The notes under the pieces were generated by a model, which was given only the letters and a program-made list of their open reading frames with translations, was not told the origin of the DNA and made no database searches. Of a stretch of DNA of 64,000 nt, positions 32,660 to 45,700 are shown one piece after another; position 1 is the first letter of the stretch; each line of letters opens with the position of its first letter. Source of the DNA: Isoperla grammatica (taxonomy: Eukaryota > Arthropoda > Insecta > Plecoptera > Perlodidae); assembly GCA_945910005.1 (NCBI GenBank), contig OX246741.1, positions 52,028,424 through 52,092,423 on the forward strand. The letters run 5' to 3'. Position numbers and translations under genes: made by a program.

Positions 32660-33735
32660 GTTAGGAGGTGCCTAGGCCTAGTAGGCCCTAGGCTAGGACA
32701 AAAAATCACAGCATGGAGCGCGGACGGCTTGGGTGTGATGGGCCTAGGGCAGCCTAGGCTATTTTCAAACCTAAATTCAGGCCTAGTTTGGAATCTTGAG
32801 CTAGGCCTCACGCCCACATTCGTTATCCAGCAGGCTTAGGTTCCATAGGCTAGGTCTAGGCCTAGGCCTACCCCTAGGCCTAGTCCCAGCTCTAGCCTAG
32901 GGCCTAGGCCTAGCTAGCCTAGGCCTAGGCTAGTTAAGAGATCTTATATTTTGTCTAGGCCTAGGCCTACCTAGCTAAGGCCTAGGCTTAGCCTAGTTAA
33001 GAGATCTTATATTTTTTCTAGGCCTAGGGGAATAATCGCATTCTCTTTTCAGTACCTAACTAGACCTAGGCCTAGGCCTACAGTGGAATCAGCGTTGGAA
33101 AACATAGGCCCTAGGCCTAGTGGATAAATGGAGCTTCGATCTGTTGTTCACTCTCGGCCCATGCTCTTTCCATCCCACTCAAACGGCACCTAGGCCTAGA
33201 AAACATTGACCCTCACCATTGTAACATTTCAGCTCTGTAATTTGACCGCACTTCGACTTCCGTAGGCGAATGCTTTCTTGATTTCTTTAAACCTTCTTTT
33301 TATGGCTGCTTCTAGTGGGTAGCCTACAATAGGGTCTGACTGCATTCATCTACTGTGGTTCCCAAGGCCGATTGAATTTTAGGCCTAGGCCTACTGTGTG
33401 ATGTGATCATCTGTTGCGTAGCCTAGGAAGTAGGCCCTAGCTAGGGCTAGGCTCAAGGTGTTCGCCCGACCTTGCGTGAAAATCACGGACGGCTCGGATT
33501 GGCCAGTCAGGAGAGACTTGCGTGATTCCTGATTGGCCGATCTGAGCCCTGCGTGGTTTTCACACAACACCACGTAAGGTCATGCGCCGCGCTTTAGGCT
33601 AGGCTAGCTAAACTTAACTTTGCATCCATTAAAGTCAATTTGGTCTTCCAACGTAGGCCTAGCCTAGCCCATCGGGCTAAAACTCACCTGGTTAGCAAGG
33701 CTAGGCTCTAGGTAGGCCTAGGCCTAAGCCTGGTT
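32660..33735. repeat. GGCCTA-rich low-complexity region
   Basis: Very dense TAGGCCTA/CCTAGG. It includes a 63-bp direct duplication (TAGTTAAGAGATCTTATATT at 32931 and again at 32994). It lies in the presumed first intron of WDR33. Confidence 0.75.
33476..33562. repeat. Imperfect inverted repeat with paired ATTGGCC
   Basis: The left half has GTGAAAATCACG, GGATTGGCCAGTCAGGA; the right half reads TCCTGATTGGCCGATC and ends GGTTTTCAC. Arms are about 38 bp with several mismatches. Each arm carries a CCAAT-type box. Confidence 0.65.
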
Positions 33736-34913
33736 CATTTTTTCACAAACTTTAGACCTACACTCCAACCATGTGAGCCACTGACGGAACTAGGCGCCCG
33801 CAGCCCGCTGGTCTAGGGGGCCGTGTAAGAATTTTGTTTTTTCGCCTGACTTGCTCGATACATGCCATTTACAGTTTTACACTTCACATACAAACAGCAG
33901 GTGTATTGAATAGGATAGCCAGAATTTATTCTATTTCTAGAAGAACAGAAGAAAATGTCAACAACTCGCTGCCAGACATTGTTGATGGCTATGCTATAGG
34001 TAGGGGTATGAAAGGGATTAAAATCTCTCGATCTTTGCTTTACTCAGTTCTCATAATAAGCAACGGCTATTTGTGAAATTACCAAGCTTTGCAGATTGTT
34101 GTGATTATTTCCACATTTCTCACAAGTTTCGACAGGACTGCATTGCACTACCATTAGCATTCAGAATCAGTAGCTGCTTGATGCCGTCTTAGGGGGATCG
34201 TGTGAGGCGTTCCTTCAATTTTATATTGCTTTTTGTGTTTTTAAACAATGAATCCGGTTCCGGGTGCTAGTGTGTCAGTAAGACAAGTGGCGTGTCGAAA
34301 AAAAGGCGAAATAATTTATTAAAATTTGAAGTTAAAAAGTGTCATAGAATAAGCACCTTTTTCTAACTCAATTGCGGTTCAATCACTTCCACTTGTTGAC
34401 AGTGGTATTGACGGTAGCAAGGACAATGTGGTTTCGACCGAAGACATTAGATCGGACCATGGTATAACCCCGGGCTTGGGCCTAGCGTGGCATGTCCTAC
34501 GACGTCGACGACTACATTTCCATTTTGTTCATATAATAGCCTACATAAATGTATGTACCCATTAGAAAGTCCTCATAAAATGTTAGCGGGCGGGCCCATG
34601 AATCGAAGTTCCGCCACTGATGTGAGCGTTCATATAAGATGAGCCATTCTCATCGCTTTCCGGACAAGGTCAAACTTTTTGGTCCATTAAGTCGAGGTGA
34701 AACGGTAGGGTGGGTTGGGCTACCAACTTTGTTTAAAAGAAAAAAAATACAATTTCAACAAAATTACTATTTAAGTTGGATATCTGTTATTGTATATTTC
34801 CATTTATGTGAGGCGCATGCCTTAAATAGTACGTAATTATGTTTAAAAGCAGTTTAAATATGTTGTTTTGTTACTGCTATGCACGGATTTGTAGGTTAAA
34901 GTTGACTAACTTT
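33736..34913. other. Presumed WDR33 first intron, nothing recognised
   Basis: No exon, RNA or transposon supported; short frames here have no recognisable homology. Confidence 0.35.
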
Positions 34914-35034
34914 GTTTTTTTATTTATTCAATTTGAAGAAGGTGCCATTTATTTTTATTTTATATTATTTAATTTATTACGCTCCAAAAATAAATTATCT
35001 ACACGGTCTTCTTCAAATTGAATAAATGAAAAAA
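34914..35034. repeat. Inverted repeat, ~120 bp
   Basis: The left arm TTTATTTATTCAATTTGAAG (about 34917-34941) is inverted at about 35007-35034, with an AT-rich loop of about 65 bp. It looks like a small foldback MITE; no clear target duplication. Confidence 0.6.
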
Positions 35035-36218
35035 CATCAAAAACCATAGGCCTAGGCCTAAAGTTGGTATATTTAAGAAATACCTAAGCCTAGCACTGTA
35101 TTTGCCATGGCAATTAGTAGCCAACAGAGAGCTGTAGAAGGTGCATATAGGCCTAAGTGCTCTCCCAAGCGCATCGTAAATCCAAGGTTGCTAACCTGCA
35201 TTGTTATTTTCCAATATACTTGTAACAACAAAATCGTGAACAAGAATGTAGGCTATGCTTGTTTTGACTATGAAACGGAAAATGTGTCAGGACTCAGGAA
35301 AGAACAATTTCGTAAGAGTAGGTAGCGTAAATTTGCCCATCCTCGCTCTGCTCCAGCCAGCCGTACACTGTAGGCCCTATCAATTTATCGTTCATCCGTT
35401 GTGCAAACATTTGATAGGTTTCCACATTTAGCCTACTTGTAAATGTCTCATCTTTAGTCAGCAGAGAAACTTTCATTTTCCCTTATTATAAGCCTAGTGC
35501 AAGTCTGCACCCATAGAAATACATTTCAACCAATAGGTCTACCTGAAAAACTACTTCCCGATAGCCGAATACTCACAAACACTTTCGAAGTTTGGGTGAG
35601 AAGAGTGTCTCAAAGCAGAAACATCCATATTTTACAGAAGCACTAGATCCAGTAGGTACGGTGTATTCAGTAAGTAGCAATATTCACTCAACGACGTGGG
35701 CGTTTGGATTATAAATTTGACAAAGTGTTAATAAAAATAATAATAAAAATAATTTATTATAAAAGTTATTATTAAAGTTTGGCACAAAGTAAGCCATTTG
35801 CACTTTTGCCATTCAGTGTAGGCTAGTGCATCTCAAACTTTAGTAGGCCTACCAAAGACGTCTCAAATATTTTGTTTGTCTTGTGCAATCGCACAAGAAC
35901 AAAAATAGCAAAAAAAATCGTGTAAATTGCAACACATTAAATGTTACATCTACCAAAGTATCTACTAATTAGGCTCCACCAACGACAAGTGTACGCTGTA
36001 TGTTTGCTAGTACATTGTATCACAGGTAACCATTGTTGAACTAGGCCTACCTACTTTATCATAGGCTTACGTTTATTAGTTTTCCACCATTTTTACATAA
36101 TCATTTATCTTCATGTGGCCTGTGGTTAGGAAAAATGTTAAACTTAAGCTTTACCAAGTTGACCACTAGGTACCATTATTGGCTCCAAGACTAACTTTTG
36201 TTTGTTTTTCTGTTTTAG
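35035..36218. other. Presumed WDR33 first intron, 3' part
   Basis: AT-rich with GGCCTA motifs; nothing else recognised. It ends at the pyrimidine-rich acceptor TTTTTCTGTTTTAG (36205-36218). Confidence 0.4.
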
Positions 36219-36399
36219 GTATTCGCTTGCCTATGTCAGGTAGGCAACGTTTACTAAGAAGACTGCGTGCAACTGACTGTTCCTTCAAGAGTAGGCCCAT
36301 GCATATTTAGCAAGTGGCCATTTTCCCAGCACCTATTTTCTACCTAAACTATATATTATTCAAGATCAGCTTTGCCTTACGAGTTACAAACCTTCCAAA
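36219..36399 (+). promoter_or_regulatory. Putative WDR33 5' UTR portion of first coding exon
   Basis: Follows the acceptor TTTTTCTGTTTTAG and leads directly to CCAAAATGATG at 36400. No competing conserved frame. Inferred from splice-site quality only. Confidence 0.4.
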
Positions 36400-36711
36400 A
36401 TGATGGCTGGACCTGTTCAATTTAACACGCCTCCTCCCCCAATAATGCCGAACCTCTCGGTCCCCCCTCCCATGGCCCCTCCGATGGGTCCACCTCCCAC
36501 TAACATGTCCTCCACCCCTCATCAGCAATATTTCCACCCGTTCCACAATCGGGGAGGCGGACACCGGAACTTCTTCCAGCCGTTCCGGCCGTATCCGCGC
36601 CCCGGCCCTCCTGGCGCCGCGGGTGTGGACGAGTTTGACGGGAAACGTCTCAGGAAGTCTGTCATGAGAAAAACTGTCGATTATAACGCTGCAATTATAA
36701 AAATGCTCGAG
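36400..36711 (+). CDS. WDR33: WDR33 coding exon 1: N-terminus
   Basis: Starts MMAGPVQF; a second ATG at 36403 is equally possible. Pro-rich ([20 protein letters not shown]), then [14 protein letters not shown], then [20 protein letters not shown]. The basic motif is the part of WDR33 that contacts the poly(A) signal in the human complex (family knowledge). Donor GTAAAT at 36712. Confidence 0.93.
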
Positions 36712-39700
36712 GTAAATATTACTTCCTTTTTAAATTAGGAAGCCAACTTCTAACTGAAAGTCTTGTGTAATGAGGAAATAGGCCTACTTGCCTTTTTTTT
36801 TTTGCTTAGGCCTATTGGTTAGTCTACCTTAAAGGCTACCTTAAGGGCTACCGCTAAGTTAAAATAAACAGGGGCCAATTGGTTTTGGATTGAAAGGTGC
36901 ATTAATAAAGCTTTAGCAGCAAGTCAAAGAGTGATCTGTGAAATCACGCTCAAAAGTAGACCTGCTGACATGATAACTTTGTAAACTAACATTTCATTTT
37001 ATATCACACAAATAGTCCTGAAATCCTACCCTTTTCTAGGTTATTTTTCTCATAAGACTTTAATTGAATCAATGTTAATTTCCATACGTAGTAGGCCTAC
37101 TAAATAAACACTGATCAGCATTAATTTACAACATTATTGTAAGTAAATACCAAATATTCTGGTTTTAAAATACCTTTCATTAATCAAAAATCCTTGGCCC
37201 TACTAATAGGCTAAGTACATATTTTCTAAAGAATCAGTATCGGTTTGGTTTTATAATGGAATCGGAGAAATTTCGGAATTGTCCCTAGGTAGCTTATTTT
37301 TGCTTTACAACCTACATTTCTAGTTTATATTTTTGTTTTACTTGAATCACGTTCCCGTGAAAGTAACATTGCGTGTTTCCTTGCAACGTGCAGGCCCGCG
37401 TGTGGCAGCGTGACTTCCGAGACCGCCGCGCCCTTCAGCCAGACGTCCTGTTCTACCCCAACCTGGAGCCGCCCTCGAGCTACGTAGACAACGCCATCAA
37501 TGCGGTATGTGTATTGTAGGGATGACATCGGGTACCCGGGTACCTGGCTCCAAATATTACCCGGAGCCGTTTTTCGGGTCCGGGTAATTTTTTAGTTCGT
37601 TTCTAGGCTAAATTAGCTGACTTGCATTCGTTACTGTTTGTTCTTTGTTGAACACTCTGGCTAATACTTGTTCTATAACTATTTATTTTCCTTAAAATAT
37701 CATGTTTTATGTACGTGCTCCAGTTGTGTATTGAGAAATGTCTTTTTACTCGACGTGATTACTGCAGGCAAATTCCGAGAGGCTAACCGAGCGGGTGGCA
37801 TGCATATTATCATTCGTCCCTCGTCTTCGCTCCCCGAGCACTTCACAAGGCCTAAAACTACGACCTACAAATCAAGCCTATACATAAAAAAATACGTTTT
37901 CAGGATCCGGGTACCCGGGTAATATGAGAGCTGGATCCGGTTCCGAATGTTATTACCCGATGTCATCCCTAGTATATTGTGTTCACTTGACTGTCTATTC
38001 GTGGTTACAAGTTGCAATACGCATTCGTGCGGTAGAAACGGGAACTAGAGAGTCTAGGTATAGCTTGACCGTTGACACTTGGCCTAGGTCTAAATAAATT
38101 TTTAAAAAATCGTAAATTTATAGTCTACACACTTGGTAACAAGACTGACTGATTTTCAGTGGGGGATTTGAAATTTTATTGATAGGACCCTGGGGTCTAG
38201 AGGTACGTATTTGCATTTGATTATAATTTGATATCGCAAGTGCAGTAAGACTAGAAAAAATTATCGAATGCGGAAAAAATAAAATTTTAATCTAAAAACA
38301 TTAGCTTGGGCATAGGCCTGTCGTATTGGAATCAATTCAACTTTTGCAATGTGTTTGTGAAACACTTTCAAAAGTTAAATTTTGATAGCTTAAAAACTAA
38401 ACGTATCATTGAAACTAAGCAATGTCCATAAAAAAGTAGGCGTACCTACACAACATTCTATGGAATTACTTGCCTAATTTTTACTTTTTTTTAAATAACT
38501 TTTAACGCAATATGCTAGAGAACAATTTTTTATAGTCAAGTCACGTTTTTTGTGTCTTATTTTTGCTATCATCCCTAATACTATGTATGTGTCTGTTTTT
38601 TCTAGGTGGTCACACGCTTTGTGAAGACTGCTACGAACAAGATGCGCTGTCCTATCTTCTGTATGGCGTGGACTCCCGAAGGCCGTCGTTTAGTGACTGG
38701 GGCATCGTCGGGAGAGTTTACACTCTGGAATGGACTAACATTTAATTTTGAAACAATTTTACAGGTATGACCAGCTGTCTCATACTTGGGATGTGTCATC
38801 CTACTCCTTCCTACTTACTTATACATGTCTTTTCTCCCTTATTTACGTACAATTATATATTATGCCGATGAATTTATGAAAAGTCATTTTCAGAGAATTG
38901 CCAGCAGAACTATATTTCTTAATAATGTTTGTTGTTAGACCTAGATAATAATATCGATGGTCTGGTCTAGTAAACCGCGGTCACTACGTTCCAGGTTCGA
39001 ATCCTGGCTTGGACATGGATCTCGTGTGGCGGTTTTTCCATCGTCATAATCACCCAATCATTGTCTCGATTAGCATCGTTGCAAAAATATGAGATGTAAA
39101 GCCCAAGTATCATCATTGTAAATGAGAGAACCTCACATCATTATCCCTACCAGTACCACTCAAGATAATGCAACGTTCCCGTCTGAACGTGCATGCGTGC
39201 GTATTCAAGCGGCTCGGTTGTGACGTATGTTTGTCCCCCAGGCTCACGACAGTCCCGTCCGCACGATGGTTTGGTCTCACAACGACGTGTGGATGGTGAC
39301 GGGCGACCACGCGGGCTACGTCAAGTACTGGCAGAGCAACATGAACAACGTCAAGATGTTCCAAGCGCACAAGGAGGCTATTCGTGGGCTCAGGTAGCTA
39401 CAATCACCACACACACACCCACTTGTCTCTCTCCGCTCCTCGGGCATGCGTTGTACAATATCTTGGCTAGACATTTCGCAGACATGTTGGTCTAGTGAAC
39501 CGCGATCCCTCCGGGTTCGAATTCTGGCTCTCGGGCATGGATATCTCGAGGCAGTTTTTTGTTTTCATAATATCGGTAAATGCCCACCGTGTATAGTCAC
39601 CAAAATTTTAAATCTTCAAGTCCAAATGTCATCATCATTAAGGGAAATTAGGGCAAGGTAAGTAGTGTCACGTGCATTTACAATCTTAAAACACATAACT

Positions 39701-42700
39701 GAAGCTGTTAGAGTGTGTGGCTGATAACATGATTTTTACCAAGTAGTTTCTTTTGTGTGCCTACAGCCAGTTAGCCCACTTTCGTCCATCCATAACTCGT
39801 CAAGCTAGTATATAGACGTCTCGGATGAGTAAAACTTTTAGGCATGTGCTGATTGTGCTCCCATCATACCTCTGTAAAGTCTCATTTTCAAGAGTGGAAA
39901 ATGTACATACTACCGGTACACTGAGGATCGCAGAGGCATAGTTTTAACATTGAGGAGTGTAAGGAACAAACTTTTTAATGGGAAAAACCATGACATGATG
40001 AAAGAAGTTATGTTATTTATTGGCCAAAGCCTTAAGTCTATACTTGTGTGGTTACTCATTGTTTATTCCTGCTTCCAATGCAGATGGTCCAGGGTTCGAT
40101 TCCTGGTTTGGTCTTGAGTTTTTAACTTTGGAAATTGACTTAATCTGTGTGAAACTGGTGTAGGCCTCATAGCAACAAAGCGGTAAAATGTCCCCCACTG
40201 AAAATCAATTCTTGCAACTGAGTGCATAGACAATAAATACAGATGTGTTTATTTAAACATGATCATTTCATTTTTCTAATAGGCCTACCTTCCAAATGCT
40301 GTAGCGATATGATTACACGTTCAGTAAGTTCAGTTCAGTAAGAGGAAATGTCTAGGCACGTAATAATAATAATGAATGTAATTGGTTTCATTGGTCAATT
40401 AGTGGAGACATTAGTGGATTAATATCATACATCATACACTAGGTAGCGTAGTTCAGCCTTAATCATTCTCCTTGAAACCACATTTCCACGGCTGATTAAA
40501 TTTACAATATATGCCAACCGCAGTTTCATTAACCTTAAATCTACCTAGATGCAGTATTGAGTTAACTGTTCAAATAAATAATACCGGTATGGATCAGGAG
40601 ACTTCTAGCTTCTAATGTGCTGCTGAGATATTTACCTTCTGATTGTAAATCCATGCCCAGGTTTTCCTTCTCATCCCATTAATTATTCTTGTTACCATAT
40701 TATTACTATTAGGTGTGTACCTTTTTCAAAGTGTGTTCAAGTTATAGATACAGTAGGTATTATAAAATTGGATGCAATTTTTCCTTTCAGCCTCCAAAAG
40801 AAAATAAATAGATAATATTTTGTCCTCACCATGAAAATAAAAATCCATTCCATCCTTATTGCATATTTCTAAAGGTTCTTTGAAGAATATATTCAAAATG
40901 TTCATTATCCGATGAAAAATAAAGCCGGGATTAAAAACCTGTTTCCTTGCCGCCAGTGTAAAGCTTAGGCCCCTCTCGTTCGTAATTGTTGATCTGAAAA
41001 TAATAAAACCGGGATCCCTAAATATTTAACAATAAAATATCAGTATTCATTGACTGTGATATTACGTACGGTATAATTGATATGAAATATTTTGTGATGT
41101 TTTATGCAGTGATCTAGTCATAATTCAATATGAATTAAAAGTCGAAACATTTCTTCTGGTTTGTTTCTATGCTGTATCTTTACTTTTGCAGTAAGAAACA
41201 ATAAAGATTTTTGATAACTAAAACTATTTGAATAACTTCCAAGGATAATCCACCATTTTTAAGCTCTTTGACACAAAAAAACGTTTGGAGTATCATTTCT
41301 CCATATATGTGTTGTTGAAAATGGTGGTTTTGTTTTTGGGAGTTGCTTTTTATTTACAAAAATTCAGTTAACGATCCTCGAGTCTGAAATTGCTCAAAAC
41401 ATTCCAATCCCTCAAATTGAATAAAAGTAGAAAAACATCCTTATTGCTAGTTGGTTTATAAGATACTAGGCCAAGCAAAATAAACATGGTTTTCCAATTC
41501 CAAGTCCCAGAAAAAATGAAATCTAGGTTATAAACCCATTTTCCCAATCATTACCCTTTAAGAAAAAAAAAAAACTGACATTACGTACATGACACTGACA
41601 ACAACAAATATAATTAAATGCATTGACTAATTTTGAATATTGCCATAGGAAAATAAACTAAAATTGCAGGATAATGATAGCATTAGCCATTATCCTCCAA
41701 GAAATTACATCGGCATCCATCAGCAGTTGTATATAGTCTTGCATGTGTAATATAGTATAGTAATGACATCCTCAACATATAACTTAATGTCATCCCATTC
41801 TGTGACATATGCTGTTTCACCAGAAAAAGCCGTGTAGGCCTAGGCCTATACAACTCGGACCTATTCAGCCAAAATAACAATGTTTTTGACTACCGGTACT
41901 GGAGTAAGCCTAACTGTGTCGACATTCTCAATTTATGCTAGTAAGTTTTGTTGTTTAAAAATGGAGGTGAATGGTCTGTTGGCTATGGCTGTGTGGACTC
42001 GGTGCTGTGCGAAAGTTTATGCCAGCCGTCGATTATAAGTACTATTTGTAGATAATCGGGTGTTGCAGCATTTTGCATGATTGGATACAAAAACAAGACT
42101 TCTACATTTAAGTATTGAGCATTGACTTGGAAATGTGTTGGGCATTTCTTTATGTTGTTAAATGATGATTAACTCACCCACTTTCATGAGTGAACCCCAG
42201 TTTTCCATCCAGTCAACCGTTTCCTTATTCCTGTCTCTCAAGCATTTTCAGAGTACGGTACCAGAATCAAAAGGAAGGAAATAGACAGTTAACTTGGCAT
42301 AAACGCCAGTGAGAGACTGGTTTAGTTATGGCTATGACTTAGTATGTAACTAGCTCATGTAGGCCTATAGCTCGATGAGCAAATGCACATGAATTCTATA
42401 AATAATTTTCAGTGAAATAAAAATATATAATTACTAATAAGAAAAATATCCTTAGGTTGTAGTTCCTCCTCTCGGAGGGGGCATTAAGTTTGTTGTCTCT
42501 AACATTCAGTGTGCAGATCCTATATACTCATTCTTTTACACCTATTCTACTTTGTATAGGCCTACAATGTTGCAATTTAGTAATAGTTAAGCTAACTTTA
42601 TTTCGTCTTAATAATTTAAATAGCCAGTTGCGGTTACTTATGACAATATCGATGTATTGCGTTGCCCGTTTCGTTAGGGTTTTGACTGATTATATTAAGT

Positions 42701-45700
42701 AGGTCTACCTAATTAATTATTTTAATAATATTAGTAATTTTAGTTTTTAAATTAAGCTATACAAAGAATCGACTCAAAGATGAAGTTGACGACTAGTTAT
42801 CAAGTAACTGATGTCATCACTAGTAAACATCTTGTGATCATGTTAGTGCACTTTGTTTCGATTATTGGGTACCGGGGCCGGGGCGATATTTTAATACGAC
42901 AACCATCCATTCATCAGTCGGGTTCAACTTTATTTCAATGACGATGCGCATCATGGAACCATGGATTAGTTGTTTTGTTTCATACACATGTGTGTGTCTT
43001 GTTATATTAACCACATAATGTGCACTAGGTATTAGGCTTGCTGCATAATATGTATAATTTCTTGTAAATCATACACATGTTATTTAAATCCACATAGTTT
43101 AATAAAAAGTGGTGTGTGCATGGATATTGGATACCTATCCTTGCCTAGTAATGCCACCATGGAAGATCCCAGTGTCCGTCTGTCGTCCCGTTTTTCACCT
43201 TTCCTAGGGCCACTCATTGCTGCAGGTTCTACTCGGCGCTTTTTCTCCTTGGCTGTTTGCTTTATGTCCAAGCTGGGTGGCTTCCTCATTTTCTAGAACC
43301 AACAAAATTATGCACAACGTTTCTCAGACAACCAGTACAGTACTTCCTGTAACCGAGTGCACATCTGCTTGGGTAATGTGATAACTGAGGGGTTACACTG
43401 GTCAGTTTGAAGACTACGCCACCGTACATATACGGCCGATAGTTTTGGCTTCAGTAATACTTTTTAAGCCGGACGTTTTCAGAACCAGTAGTAATAGAAT
43501 GACATCTGCACCTGCTGCCATCCATTGGCAACAATTTGAAGCTTCACCAGAGTTTTTAAGTATGATTTTGTAGCCTCTAGCAATTTTTTTTTAGACGATG
43601 CAAGTCTGGGGTGGCAAATAACAGGTGGTTGTGCGTTTGTTCAACGACGGCGTTCTCACATCCTCGTAAACGCGTTACGGCCAGGGAAATAACTAAGATT
43701 GTTATGAATTATGAATGCGAGGATAATGACAGTCATGTCATGTTAGTGATTGTGATGACATTGATTATTCTAGTGATATGCCAGTTATGATTTTTCTTAT
43801 GAGTCACTCAACCCTCAAAATGGGCGGCCATTTAAAACCCACTCTTCAACAGGTTAAACACAACATATCTAACCTTTTTTTGGTAGTATTTTTGACTAAA
43901 ATGAGCTTTTGCTCTTTGCAACAGCTATTTACAACACATTTATAATGTGAATTGATCAATTGAATGTGTTTTAAATTCGAAAATTCTATTTTTCGGCACT
44001 ATTAGTAGGAAAATTAGAACAGTAGTTTTATATCGCAAAAAAAAAAACTAGAAAAATCGTGTTCCATCGTGCTTCAGAATTGGACAAGAGAAGTGTCAGC
44101 TAGTAACTATTGCGACGACATCATTGTTTGTAAAAAAAATAAACGATATTTGCGAATTCCCTGGACCCCTAATAATAAATGGAGTGCTACCTCATAATCT
44201 CAATAGTTACATTGGTGTATAGTAGAGGCAAAGGATCTTATGTGTGTGACTGTGGGTGGTGTGGGAATGTAGTCTTAGTGTGTATTGGAATTTTGAAAAG
44301 TTAAGTCCAAAGTAAATGTCCTAAATTTGATGGAAAATCATGCTTGTTTGCTGTGGACATGAGATTTGGGCTATGTTTGATTTGGCGAAAACATTGTGCA
44401 CCATATTCAAGTTGTATATTTCCTAAAAATAAAGTCAACCTTCCATGTATCCCACCCAATCACTGGAAATCAGTTTCAAGAATACACAGTAAAATTATTT
44501 TTGTATTGAGAACCTTTTGCCTTATTTAGTAATAGGATGAAAAATAAAGCTATGTATTAGAATTTTCTATTATTCAATTTGGCATCTTATCTTTATGAAA
44601 TAGCACCGATCACGATGACCTTGCACGATGTATATGAAGATGAAACGATATATCCTCCCCCAGGACTCAAACCTGGGAGTCATGAACCATGGTGGTATAC
44701 GTGGGCATGATGTCTCCTGCTTTCATTACGCAGGCTACTGAAAATACTCTACGCATGGGTGATGCAGCTATTTCTTGCCGTCTGAATGCTTTTACAAGTT
44801 ATGCTGATGCAGATGCTACAAATTATAGGGAACGTTATGAATCGAGAGAAAACGACGAGATGTAATAAATATGAGAATTATGAACATTACATAACCTTAT
44901 ATGCATTGCCATTCTTCTTGAGTTCTCATTATACTGTGCTATATGTAGGCCTACTTGAATAGAGTCAAACCCCTGTTTCCAATACCAGATATTATAGTGA
45001 CCAGTATATAAAAATAAAAGATGAATGCCTTGGTGACGAAGATGAACATCTTGACACCCAGTCAACCTGGATTCAAACCTGGGATGTAGAGGCTGTGGTA
45101 TATAGGCCTATCAGACAAACTCTTAAACAATATAATAAAATAAATTGCCAAAATTAAGAAGAAAAGCTTCATTAACAATAACAATGTACCTTTGTTTTCC
45201 ATTATTATGTAAACAAATTGAACAAATAAATGTTATTCAACAACTAAGTATACAGCGTAGATAATGCAAGATAAGCATTGTAATTGATGTATGGCAGGAG
45301 GGAGGGAAGACTGGAGAGCTGCTTTAAACCAAACCACAGATGGGCTGGCTATTCTTACTCGAAAAAAAAACTTAAATTGATTGTTGCATAATGTGTTGTG
45401 TTCTATACCCTAACCAGACAAATACAATGCACCTTAAATTAAAACACTTCTTTACAATTAGAATAATGTGGAAAATAGTGGATAGTAATAATTACATTAA
45501 TAATGAATTTGTCAATAAAATATAGTAGTAGTATATGATATGAATTCCTCTACTAGAATGCAATTATTCACTCACTTCTTATTTGTTCACGTGTTATGTT
45601 GACTATTAAAATGGATTAAGTAAACAAAATCCCAATCCTTCTACAATCCTGTTACAATCCTAGGAATATTCATCCTACTGTTTGTAGTGCTTACAAAATC

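Noticed and set aside
38994..39004. Possible tRNA gene (perfect B box)
   Set aside because: No acceptor stem or anticodon arm can be drawn, and a sister copy with the same body lies at 39484, so it is a SINE head.
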